From Orobanche coerulescens (lineage: Eukaryota; Streptophyta; Magnoliopsida; Lamiales; Orobanchaceae), in NCBI GenBank assembly GCA_033398695.1, contig CM065806.1, positions 43,549,001 to 43,613,000 on the forward strand: a stretch of DNA of 64,000 nt. The letters are read 5' to 3'. The notes beneath the pieces were generated by a model that was given only the letters and a program-made list of their open reading frames with translations, searched no databases and had not been told where the DNA came from. Shown piece by piece: positions 9,349 to 19,290 of this stretch. Position numbers and translations under genes: made by a program. Position 1 is the first letter of the stretch. Each line of letters opens with the position of its first letter.

Positions 9349-10578
9349 ATGTCTTCCGCCTCCGCGCCGAAGAAAGCCGCTGACCAGCTGGCCAAACCCC
9401 CTGTTCCGTCCCAGTCCGAGCCACAGCCGAAGGTGGAAGGTAGCCGCCGCGGTCAGAGACGCTCGATCCCGTCCCTGGACGGCGGCCCAAGCCTCTCGCT
9501 CGATCGGTTCCGAACCAAGGAGCAGATCGAAGGGGCCATGGCCGTCCTACAGGAGCGACGGAGTGCTCTCAACGCGCCTCCTGCTATCGCCCCCTCGGCC
9601 GTCCGCCGGAAGTCCAAGCGGAAGCTCAAGGCGTCACTGGCCGAGCGATCGCCAGGAGGCTCCCGTCCACAGGAAGAGGCGCTCGCCAGCCGGGGCACCT
9701 TTGTCTTCGATCGCCTGGGCAGTGACCCGATCTGGCTACCGGGCCGGTCCGGCCCCATCTATGAGACGACGGAGTTTGAGTCCGTCACCAGGAGCTCGGC
9801 CTACCCGACTCCCAGAAGGCAGCCTAGCCGTCTGGCTCCCCCTCGCCGAATTGCCGAGGTCGGCGGCAGCGGAGCCTGGAGATCGGTACACGATCGCCTC
9901 GGCTCCTGCTCCCAAAGCCGATCGGCAAGCGACCACGCCACGGCGATGGCTGCGATGCAACGTCAACTCGACGACATGAAGGCGCTCCTGGAATCCAGGG
10001 CAGGCGCCAAGAAGACGATCGCCGGGCCAAGCGAGCCGCTCACGATCGACATCGTGCTCGCCCCCGTGCAGCACAAGATCGCTCCCCCGCAAACGCCCAT
10101 GTACGAGGGGCGATCGGACCCCCAAGTACACCTGAGGAAGTTCAACATCTACATGACCGGGTGTGGGGCATCTGACGCGAACAGATGCCGAATGTTCCCT
10201 CTGACGCTGGACGACCTCGCCCACCGGTGGTACACTTCATTGCCACCTCGGTCCATTGGCTTCTTTAACGAGCTGGCGCACGTCTTCACGGAGTACTTCG
10301 CCACCAGGGTCGTCCGGCCCGAAGGTCCCCTTCGCATGATGCAAATCAAGCAGGGAGAAGAAGAGTCCGACTCGGACTACATCGACCGGGTAGACGTAAT
10401 CATCCTCAATGGCGAGCCCATAAGCGATGAGACCGCCCTCTACGCGGTCCTAGGAGGATTTCAGGGTTTTTCGCCTATGTTCAGGCATCTCACAAAGACC
10501 CAACCTACGACCTACGCAGCCTTCCGGGCCAGAGCCGCAGATTTTCTGGCCAGGCAAATGTTTCTTCTTAGCCTGTGA
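9349..10578 (+). CDS. gag: TRG2 gag-like protein, intact (409 aa)
   Basis: The ATG at 9349 is the first in frame; the homologous ATGs of TRG1 and TRG3 support it. The product would be a capsid-like protein that packages element RNA. Residues 1-110 are Ser, Pro and Arg/Lys-rich, with a nuclear-localisation-like RRKSKRKLK near residue 86. A short predicted coiled coil (MQRQLDDMKALLESRAG) is near 201-217. Residues about 240-400 match the gypsy retrotransposon gag core (YEGRSDPQVHLRKF, CRMFPLTLDDLAHRWY, YFATRV). The protein ends soon after the core, without a zinc knuckle or protease. It is the longest intact retroelement ORF that ends within this window, apart from pieces of broken pol. Tat-like ancestry is an inference from the core motif. 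Confidence 0.88.
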   Translation: MSSASAPKKAADQLAKPPVPSQSEPQPKVEGSRRGQRRSIPSLDGGPSLSLDRFRTKEQIEGAMAVLQERRSALNAPPAIAPSAVRRKSKRKLKASLAERSPGGSRPQEEALASRGTFVFDRLGSDPIWLPGRSGPIYETTEFESVTRSSAYPTPRRQPSRLAPPRRIAEVGGSGAWRSVHDRLGSCSQSRSASDHATAMAAMQRQLDDMKALLESRAGAKKTIAGPSEPLTIDIVLAPVQHKIAPPQTPMYEGRSDPQVHLRKFNIYMTGCGASDANRCRMFPLTLDDLAHRWYTSLPPRSIGFFNELAHVFTEYFATRVVRPEGPLRMMQIKQGEEESDSDYIDRVDVIILNGEPISDETALYAVLGGFQGFSPMFRHLTKTQPTTYAAFRARAADFLARQMFLLSL

Positions 10579-11419
10579 GCAGCGCGATCGGCACCCGGAC
10601 GACGATCTCCCGCCCGATCGCCAATATCGACCTACGAATAAAGCGATCGGCAGCCGAGCGACGATCGCCAGTCTTCCGGCCCGATCGCCGATCATCACGC
10701 TACATCATCCGCAGTCCGGAGGACACGATCGCCATCTACAGTCCAGCATATAACATGACGGACTAAGGCATAAGATCGCCTCCACCGCACATCATAAAGC
10801 CATGGTCCTGGCAGTCGATGGAACCGGCTGCTTCGGCCATGCAAGGTCCCTTTCGGCCAAGATCGCCCGCCCTTCGTTTAAATACGAGGCCGGCGTAGTC
10901 TGAGGGCTCTCCAACATTAATCAGTGGACACATACCACAATCCCCGTCTCAACGTACACCGTCAAGGTCGGCCATCTCCATGGCTGGCCGAGGTGGAAGC
11001 AGAGCTAAACAAGCCGCGGGCGTGGAGTTGATTCATTCGACGCTGCCCCGCGCAAGGACTCCTCTAGACCGAGACCGCACGCCCTTCGTTTAAATGCGAG
11101 GCGAGGCGCAGCCTAACGGAGGACCCTCATAATAAAGTGAGTCACGAGACACTCATTGTCTTCGCGCACCAAGACACGGTCATGGGGTCGGTCCATCGAT
11201 CTCCGCGACTGTGCACGATTCCTCAAACAAAGCGAAACCACAAAGTTTCCATGGGGGATCGGCCAATGTTGTTTTTTGCAGGTACAAGACCGAAAGATAG
11301 CTAAGCCAATCGACCGTGATAGCCCAAGTCCGAGTCCTAAGTCAGCTCAGATCGCCCGTCCTCATCCATACACGATCACCAGCAAGAGCCACCTCGCCCC
11401 ATGTCTTCAACATAGGAGC
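10579..11419 (+). other. TRG2 3' non-coding region
   Basis: There is no convincing ORF. It is rich in CGATCG and GATCGCC and contains an imperfect direct repeat around CGCCCTTCGTTTAAAT (about 10868 and 11080, 212 bp apart). The sequence just after the gag stop is conserved in TRG1 (3366-3450), where the reading frame is not conserved. Confidence 0.55.
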
Positions 11420-11434
11420 AAGCTGGGGGGCAAT
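11420..11434 (+). other. TRG2 polypurine tract
   Basis: AAGCTGGGGGGCAAT directly before the 3' LTR. Confidence 0.7.
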
Positions 11435-12594
11435 TGTTGTGTCAAGATTTAACACCTTCCGACCGGCGATCGCCTCCGAGGCCGAGCGACTGACTTACCG
11501 TCGAGGAGACAAGGCAGATCTGCAGACCAGCGACCAGGCGACCTAGCCTTAGCCCGAAAGACAAGCATGAATCGCCCAGCCGAAGGTCCCAGGACAAGTC
11601 CCGGTGTCGAGCGATCGACATCCAATACGATCATCGCTCGGCGCCTGGCGACCGACTTCTGGCGACCGACTTATGGACGATCATCTCTCAGCGCTTTGCC
11701 GACCGACCCTTGGCGACCGACCAATGCCGACCTTCATTGACTGGCCGAGAACGATCCTCGGTGTCCAGCTAGAGACGACCGCATCATGACGATCTGGGCC
11801 GATGGCCATCCAGTCGGCCAAGGCCGAGCAACAGGACAGCACCCACGTGCAGATCCACAAAAGGCGCTGACAAACCTGTCACCTACCTCACCTACCAACA
11901 GGGCCCAGACCTGCGAAAGGAGCTGACGGACAAGACATGTGACTACAGCCTGTCACCTACCCTGACAAAGTCCGCCGAAAGTAACAAAGTGGGACCTCCT
12001 GTGACAGTACTTCCGGACGCGTGCCGGCTCCTCATTGGGCCACTCAGCTAGCTGCCGGCTGGATCTATGGACTTTTGGCAGGCAGCCCATGTGCCCTTTA
12101 GGACGATCGCCCCATTACATTAAATGCCGAAAGGCGATCGCCCACTAGGAGACAGGGCACCTCAACCCCTTATATAAAGAGGACAGCCTGCACCTGGACA
12201 CTTCTTCAACTCCCTTCGGATTTCACACTATACAGAAGCAAACATCAAGCACTTGGCTAACATCCAACTCTTGGCAACAGCTTTCTTTCGGTCTTACTTC
12301 TCCCGGCCTTTTCTCCTCGAGCAGATTACCGGCGGGACGAAGAACACCAAGCTTCGCTCAAGAGCCGGATCAACAGAGTCTTTTTACACTCATTGTATTT
12401 AGATTTCTCTCATTAATACTTGTATCCATGAATATTCGTATTAATAACATCTCGCGAGAGCATTCAAGCCCGGGCCTAACAAACCCGGCAAATCTTGTAT
12501 TATTTATCTTCTCTCGGAAGTGCTCCCGCAATTGTTGTTTGTTGTCCGTCTTCCAGCAATATTAATCTTCGGATAAATATTTTGGGCAACAACA
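11435..12594 (+). repeat. TRG2 3' LTR (1160 bp)
   Basis: Nearly identical to the 5' LTR. By eye there are about eight substitutions plus one small indel (the GCAGACACGG / GCAGATTACCGG site). It is followed by the ATACC duplication. Confidence 0.93.
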
Positions 12595-12599
12595 ATACC

Positions 12600-14847
12600 C
12601 TCATGCAAGGCAGTCGTCTGAACTGAGAAGAACTGTCCAATGTATGCTTAGCGTGCGCTAATCCTTGTAGCTTACGTGCGCTAACGTGCAGACGTAACGT
12701 ACGTTACGTATGTGTGTAACGTACGTTACGAAGAGAACAGTTAGGGTTCGGCCATCTTTTTATGATTTTCCTCGTGTGATTGATTGTTTATTTAATGATA
12801 GGATATTAAGGATAAATTTCCTACGATAATCCAGTGTTGAGCCTTTCCGATCGTCGTTTCCGTTGGAGTTCCGGATTGTTCCAATGAACTGTATTTCCGG
12901 AGTATTCGCGAGAGATTACCAAGACAAGTACTTTGATATACGAATTACAATTACGTGATATCATTGTTGCTGAAGTGTATGAATCATGTTATGAATATCT
13001 GCATTTATATTATATATAGATATGCGTGGATATATGTATAGATATATGTATATGTATATAAATATACATATGGAGATAAATATTGGGTGATTCATACCAA
13101 TATTAGTCGACGTACTCAACTTAGACTAAAGTACGAATAATATTTATAGAGGTAATATGGTAATGTTTGTATTTTCAGTTGAGTTACGATATAAGGATAT
13201 TTATTTAGTATTGATTGATAGTGTTGAAGGCCTAATGTGCTAAGTCTTGATGAATAATGTGCGAGTTGTTGTTTATTTTGCGTAATTGCGTACTGGCGAA
13301 TAAATTATGTGAATTGATGAACTGATTTGATAATTGTTGCAACGGTTGACTGTGTGCTTGGTGTTTGTAATAATGTGAATACTTGTTATGAGAGACGTCA
13401 TATCCGAGTACCTCTGAGGGCGGTGCGTGCACTCCGGCCTGATGTACGTTGCAATGAGCGGCTCCATATTGTTGGTGAACACCGGTGTTACTTAATGCGC
13501 GAGCAAGGGGCGGATCCTATGGGAGTGAACGCCGGCACGGTGACATGTGCAATAGGCGGCCAATATAGTGGAGTGAACGCCAGTACACAGGTGTGCAAGG
13601 GAGGCGCCTGGCAGGCTTATTGGTAACGGATATTCGAGTGATAGCTAAGACCCCGTTACCAAATGATTTTCGAAATTTAAATCTTTGCAACTTGCTTTAA
13701 ATGTTGGTCTTGATGTAGACCGCGATTCGTGTTTTCTGGAGTTCGTTCCAAGTTGTTTTAAATGTTGGTGTCAGGGTTAATTAACCAAGGATATTTGACG
13801 AGATCTCCGAGGGTTAATTAATCAGGGGTCTTGAGCAGGATTTGTCGCATGAAAGGTTGTGCCTTTGATTGTACTATGTTGATTATTATGTGTATTGGGC
13901 CGAGGACCCCGTGAGATGTTGAGATTTGATCTCGTGATGATATTATTTGGATTGGGCCGAGAACCCCGTGAGATGTTGTAATGATTCGCTTGTGATAGTG
14001 CTTTATCATTTGGGTCGAGGACCCCGAATAACATTGTAATGGTTTTCTTGCAAATTGTTTTCCACATGTTGGGTCAAGGACCCGAGAGCTTTTAAAGTAT
14101 TTTCTAAAGTATTTCCATTTGATTTTCAAAACCCCAAGATGGCCCGAGTCAATATTAATGGTTTCAAACTTTCCTATCAAAATACTTTTCCTTTTATAAA
14201 AAGGGATTTTGCTGACTCCTTGGGCTCGTTTAAAGTTTTATTGGTGTCATGTTCTGTAAGGAGAATATGACAATGTGATTATCTTTCACCTTGTGTATGT
14301 AATGCTATTCTGTGTTGACCATTTAAATGTGTGGTTTGTGTTAAGGTTTCACGACTGTTGAGCTTTGTGTTGTTATTATTCGTATATCTTGTACTTGCAC
14401 TAGCAAAATTCCAATTTGCTAACCCCCGAGTTTTCGGGGGGTTTGTGTTTGTTATGCGCTCAGGTTTTGGTAGCTCGGGAGCAGTCACCAGATTGGCTGG
14501 GAAGGAGATGGAGGACAATGATACTAATCACACCAGAGTCAGAGTCTTTTCTTTTGTTTCATTTGGTTGGTAATTCTCTATCGTTCGAGTATTCACCCTT
14601 GCGTGGGTGTAGTTTTCATTTATTAAATTGAGTTGTCATTCTTTTCTGTGTTCAAGTTTATTTTTATCATTGAGATGTAAAGTTCAATTGTTTCTGAATT
14701 GTTTAATGACCTTGTCGGTCTGCGTTGTATTTAGATTGACCCCGGTCGGTCAATCATTTTGTAGTCTAGTAGAGTTTAGCCTTGTAGATCCTTGTAAGAA
14801 GGGCCTACGGCGTGTAACATTTACAGATGTATTCCGTGGGTGTTACA
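12600..14847 (+). repeat. TekA 3' LTR, second part
   Basis: Continues the LTR after TRG2 and ends GTGTTACA at 14847. It holds palindromes (12648-12735), an AT-rich microsatellite (13008-13072), a section of imperfect repeats with GTGAACGCC (13470-13600), four repeats of GGRCCCCG type (13895-14085) and a GC hairpin CCCCCGAGTTTTCGGGGG (14423-14440). Without TRG2 the LTR is about 3.4 kb, long for a Tekay element. Confidence 0.8.
14423..14440 (+). terminator. Hairpin in the TekA LTR, possible RNA 3'-end signal
   Basis: CCCCCGA, a 4-base loop, TCGGGGG after TTGCTAA. TekD LTRs have GCTAACCCCTCTGGGG or a close form in the corresponding place (42439 and 49373). The position late in the LTR fits a processing or packaging signal, but the role is inferred. 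Confidence 0.35.
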
Positions 14848-15447
14848 TCATCGCTGTAGCATGGTCGCTCGTGGATAGGCTCTTGGAGCGGGCGCCGAGG
14901 CGATCGTATACCGATCTCCTGACTCTGCTGCTGCCGACCTCGGCTATTTGGCGAGGGGGAGCCAGACGGCTGGGCTGCCTTCTGGGAGTTGGATAGGCCG
15001 AGCTCCTGGTGATGGACTCGAACTCCTCGTCTCGTGGCTGGGGCCGGACTACCCCGGTCGCCAAGATGGGTCACTGCTGAGGCGATCGAAAATAGAGGTG
15101 CCCCGGCTGGCGAGCGCCTCTCCCTGCGAACGGGAGCCTCCTGGCGATCGCTTGGTCAGCAATGCCTTGAACTTTCATTTGGTCCTCCGGCGAATGGCCG
15201 AGGGGGTGATAGCGGGAGGCGCGTCGAGAGCACTCCGTCGCTCCTATAGGACGGCCATGGCCTCCTCGATCTGTTCCGCGGTTCGGAACTGATTGAGTGA
15301 TATACTTGGGCCGGATCTCAGGGGCGGGATCGAGCGTCTCGGACCGCGGCAGCTATCCTCCGCCATCGGCTGTGGCTCGGACTGCGACGGAACGAGGCGT
15401 CTGGCGGGCTGGCCGGCGACTTTCTTCGACGCGGAGGCGGAAGACAT
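14848..15447 (-). pseudogene. gag: TRG3 gag N-terminal half, broken
   Basis: The ATG at 15447 gives MSSASASKKVAGQPARR, clearly the TRG gag start. The frame stops at 15246-15244 (TAG after MAVL). Downstream homology resumes in other frames (for example RSSAYPTPRRQPSRLAPPR, 15010-14954) and ends at the TekA junction in the region of TRG2 residue 200. There are several frameshifts, so it is a pseudogene. Confidence 0.75.
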
Positions 15448-15575
15448 GATTCTGAAAGCTTTCTCCGAGAACAGTGAGTGTTTCTTCAGGTATATGCCTC
15501 GGAGAATAGTAAGTGTTCTTCGAGACGGTAGGAATTAAAAAATTGAGGGTTATATGCCCTCCTTCTAGCGCCAAT

Positions 15576-16599
15576 TGTTGTTGCCCAAAATATTTATCCG
15601 AAGATGAAATACTGCTGGAATGGACGGACAACAAACAAGGTTGCGGGAGCACTTCTGAGGGGGTGTGAATAACACAAGATTTGCCGGGTTTATTAGGCCC
15701 GGGCTTGAATGCTCTCGCGAGATGTTATTAATACAAATATTCGTGGATACAAGTATTAATGTGAGAATCTAAGTACAATGAGTGTAAAAAGATCCTATTA
15801 TCCAGCTCTTGAGCGAAGCTTCGGTGTTCTTGCTCTCGGCCGATCGCCTTCTGTGTGAGAGAGGCTGAGAGAGAAGGAGAAACCGAGAGATAGCTGTTAC
15901 CAAGAGTAGGAGAGCCAAGTTGTGTGTATTGCTTCTGTATTATGCGTGAATAGCGAGAATGCCAGAGCCATTGGACCAGAGCAGGGAGCGTTCTATTTAT
16001 AGGGGCTGAGAAGCCTTGTTTCCTGGCGGGCGATCACCTTTCGTCCAATATAATAATGGGGCGATCGTCTTTAGGTCACATGGGCTGTCTGCCTAAAGTC
16101 CAAGGCTGTGTCCGGCAGCCAGCTTATGCGGTCCAATGAGGAGCCAGCACGCGTCCGGAGATGCTGTCACAGACGGTCCTACTGACACCTTTCGGCGGTC
16201 CTATCGGCTAGTGGAAAGATGCTGACAGGCTGTGGTCAACGATCCGTGAAATGCGGATCTTGTCGGCTCTGCACGTGGGTTGTCCTGAGCTTTTTTGCCG
16301 ACTGGATGATCATCGGCTTCGATCGGCATGAGGCGATAGTCAATGGTCGGTCACCAGAGGTCGGAATCGATCGGTCCCCAAGGGTCGATCGACAAGAGCT
16401 GAGAGGCGATCGTCTGCTAGTCGGCTACCAGGAGTCGATCGCCAAGTACCGAGAGACGATCGTCTTAGATGTCGATCTCGGCACCGGGACTTGTCCTGGG
16501 ACCTTCGGTCGGTCGATCTATCTCGGCTGTTCGGCTATGGCTACGTCTCCCGATCTCTGAGGCGATCGCCGGTCGGAGAGTATAATTATCGACACAACA
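15576..16599 (-). repeat. TRG3 5' LTR (1024 bp)
   Basis: Bounded by TGTTGTTGCCC and CGACACAACA on the plus strand, like TRG1. Shorter than the TRG1 and TRG2 LTRs by over 100 bp. Confidence 0.85.
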
Positions 16600-18041
16600 C
16601 ACTATTATCGCAAAGCCTTCAAATTACGGAAAACACAACCAACTAAAACGGAACATAATTACGAAGGCAAGCAAAATCATCATACATCTCATACGTAATT
16701 ACTATTCGCAAGATACAAGTCGTATAGTAAGATACTTGCCTCGATATCGGCACGCAAGTATTCCAACGAACGCGGTTCAACCGGAAGCTTCGAAACGCCC
16801 GATGCTATCGAAAAGAAAGACGACAACGAACGGAAGGGTTCAACTTGGGTTCTTCGCAAGAAACTCGACCCTAACAACATATAATCAATAAATCATCGAT
16901 CATACGAGGAAGAATAATCGTAGAACGCCCGAAAACCCCTCTATGACATTTTACCGGACACCTTCAAGGCGTCGATCAAGAACTCGACCAAAACAACGAA
17001 TCGATAAGATCCGACCATGTAATAATAAAGGAAATGATATAATACATCTAAATAATCATCAATCCATCACAATCCTAAGTTAAATCGGATTAAACGGACG
17101 AAATCGAACAAAATACTCAAAATCCCCAAAATTAGATTTCTAGAAAATCTGACCTGATTCGCTGGATCAAAGGATATTATAGGACGGATGATTGATGATA
17201 TGAACCTCAAAACTTCATGGATTCATTGTATAACAACATGCCTACATGATTACCCAAGCTACAGCCGCAGAAGGGAAGAAACGAGTGAGAAAATGGCTGA
17301 AGAAAACGTCTGCTGGCCTTAAATAGGCCGACTGCCGGCCACATAACGTACGTAATCGGCCGGGCCTTACGTACGTAACTGACAATGGCCGAGACACTGC
17401 CCAAAAATGCCGGAATTGTTACGTACGTAATCGGACAAGGCTTACGTACGTAACTGGCCTTACGTACGTAACCGCCAATCACTACCGGCCGTAACTCGGC
17501 CAGTGCCGGCCTGGGCCCAGACTGCCCGGCCATGACTCGGCCGGGGCCAACTCCGACGGCCCGAACGACCCCGAAACCCGAACCTGAATACGAATCGAAG
17601 ATACGGTTACGAAGTACTCGCAAAGACGAATCCGAGCACTAAGAGAACACACGATTCCGACCACCCGAAGGCTCGAAATTCGACAACGGAAAGTAATTAC
17701 CCCAAACTTTGGGAAATTGCGAAAATGGCCCAAAACGTCCGAAATACACGATACACAATCGAAACACCAAACCAAAGCTTACAACATGAACAATAACATT
17801 AAATGAACTTACGAGAAACTCGAAACAACAGTTTCGGATGAGATTCGTGAGAATCGAACTCAAGTGCGGAAAAGTCGTTTAAGAACACGGAACTCAACAA
17901 AACGATACCGAAACGAACTCGGATGACAAAAAGTGTAGAATTAAATATTCTCAAAATGACGAAACGGTAATAAGCGAGTCGTCGAAACGGACCTCCGCCG
18001 AAAAATGAAAATTACGAGAAATCGAAATTGCGGATATTAGA
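16600..18041 (-). repeat. TekB LTR copy 1 (-)
   Basis: The reverse complement begins AATATCCGCAATTTCG and matches 19291-20609 along most of its length. The LTR start is at 18041 (TCT in place of TGT). It contains four TTACGTACGTAA-type palindromes (17345-17472). The LTR 3' end abuts TRG3 at 16599. No PPT or internal region is attached. Confidence 0.75.
17345..17472. repeat. TTACGTACGTAA palindromes in TekB copy 1
   Basis: Units near 17346, 17368, 17420, 17441 and 17460, perfect or one base off. TekB copy 2 has none in the equivalent region (19790-19960). Confidence 0.8.
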
Positions 18042-18284
18042 GATTAATGGCGCATTAGGTACGGAACTTTTTGTTTTTGAAACTAATTGTTCCGCTACTA
18101 TATATTATGCTTCATGGATTATGGATTCAAGTGCCACTTCTCACATTTGTACTATGAATCAGGATCTGGAACGAAGTAGAAAACTTGAAGTTGGGGAAAT
18201 AATGATCACTGTCGGAAGCGGACAAAGTGTCGAGGCAACCGATATTGGATCAATCCTACTGGGTTTATAATCCGGTTTTATTTT
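18042..18284 (+). pseudogene. Copia protease-region fragment, first part
   Basis: This is homologous to 25067-25305 of Cop1. The frame 18028-18270 contains SWIMDSSATSHICTMNQDL, the copia protease active-site region, with the catalytic motif DSG changed to DSS. The fragment is interrupted by the TRG4 LTR at 18285 and continues at 19251-19290. Both outer ends are set by TekB LTRs. Confidence 0.8.
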
Positions 18285-19245
18285 CGTTGTTACCCAAAAT
18301 ATTATCCGAATATAGTATTGCTGGAATGATCGAGTAACAAACAAATACGAGAACACTTCCGTGAGAAAATAGATAACACAAGATTTGTCGGGGTTGTTAA
18401 TCCCGGGCTTGAATGCTCTCGCGAGATGTTATTAATAAATATACAGTCGAGAACAAATAATAATGTTAGAATCTATTACAATGAGTGTAAATACTTCTAG
18501 TTATCTAAGCTGTAGAGCATGTAGATTGCCGGAAGAACCAGATATATAGATCTGTGAGTTCTTGCTTGGGATGTATGATAAGTGTATATGAATATCACTA
18601 TGAATGTATAAGTGATTGCCAGATGAGTTTTTGATTCTCTCTCTGTGTGTAATTTGCTCTGTATTCACGGTAAAATCGCGTCCCCTGGCCACTGTTGTTT
18701 GTCTCTTATTTATAGGAGACAAGGTTACTGGGCCCTCTCCGGCGATCGCGGGTGACCGCCGTTTTCTATATTATAATAAGATGGCCGATCGTCCTGTCAC
18801 GTGGGGCTATTCCCTTAAAGTCTGGGGCTGCTGCTGGTGGCCAGCTGTGCGAGCCAATGGGAAGCCAGCACGTGTCCTGGGTCGCTGTCTGGGGAGGACC
18901 CACTTTGTACCTTTCGGCGGCCCTGTCGGTAGGTGAGGTAGGTGACTGGCTGGGGTCAAAGGTCCTATCTGTCGGCGCCCTTTGTGGATCTGCACGTGGG
19001 CCACCGTCCAAGATTCGGTCTTCGACGACTTTGACGGATGTTGGGTCCATACGTGGCACAAGACGATCGTCTATGGTTCGGTCATCAAAGACGATCGCCA
19101 TATATTAAAAGACGATCGCTGCGTACCAAAAGACGATCGCCGTATGTGCCGATCGCTGGGCGTTTGCCCAGAGTATGTATTCTATGGTTGGCTCTCTGAT
19201 CATTTAGGCCGATCGCCATTGAGGCGTATTAATCGCCGCACAACA
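18285..19245 (-). mobile_element. TRG4: solo LTR (961 bp) with duplication ATTTT
   Basis: On the plus strand it begins CGTTGTTACCC (TG changed to CG) and ends GCACAACA. It is flanked by ATTTT at 18280-18284 and 19246-19250, inside the copia fragment. No internal region is present, so it is a solo LTR left by LTR-LTR recombination. It is a diverged member of the TRG family, with CGATCG sites and GGGCTTGAATGCTCTCGCGA conserved. Confidence 0.85.
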
Positions 19246-19250
19246 ATTTT

Positions 19251-19290
19251 GACATTAGATGAAGTACTTGTTTTGCCCAAGTGGCATAAA
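19251..19290 (+). pseudogene. Copia protease-region fragment, second part
   Basis: GACATTAGATGAAGTACTTG and the following bases match Cop1 at 25306-25345. Joined across TRG4 this restores continuity with 18042-18284. It ends where TekB copy 2 starts. Confidence 0.75.

Larger units (their letters stand above)
8060..12594 (+). mobile_element. TRG2: complete gag-only LTR retrotransposon (4535 bp)
   Basis: 5' LTR 8060-9217, primer-binding-like site 9218-9236, gag 9349-10578, 3' non-coding 10579-11419, PPT 11420-11434, 3' LTR 11435-12594. It is flanked by a perfect 5-bp duplication ATACC (8055-8059 and 12595-12599), so this is a clean insertion into the TekA LTR. There is no protease, reverse transcriptase, RNase H or integrase. 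It fits the structure known as terminal-repeat-with-gag (TR-GAG). The LTRs differ at roughly nine places by eye, about 99% identity, so it is the youngest dated insertion in the window. Confidence 0.92.
5986..14847 (+). mobile_element. TekA: Tekay-like Ty3/gypsy remnant with 3' LTR, split by TRG2
   Basis: It consists of a gag zinc-knuckle fragment (5986-6072), a non-coding internal piece, a PPT (6835-6867) and a 3' LTR (6868-14847) interrupted by TRG2. The PPT context (TTTCGGGACGAAACTT) and the LTR ends (TGTAATATCC ... GTGTTACA) match TekD. The 5' LTR, protease, reverse transcriptase and integrase are absent, either deleted or never present. Confidence 0.8.
14848..16599 (-). mobile_element. 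TRG3: gag-only LTR element, truncated
   Basis: On the minus strand: 5' LTR 16599-15576, primer-binding-like site about 15566-15575, and the first half of gag (15447 to 14848). It stops exactly where the TekA LTR ends, so TekA may have inserted into it, with the other half since lost. Confidence 0.8.

Noticed and set aside
9563..9979. Overlapping ORFs on both strands of the TRG2 gag
   Set aside because: GC-rich shadow frames of the intact gag; the gag frame alone matches a known fold family.
14331..14573. Hydrophobic 80-codon ORF in the TekA LTR
   Set aside because: No homologue in the other Tekay LTRs; T-rich sequence gives hydrophobic translations by chance.
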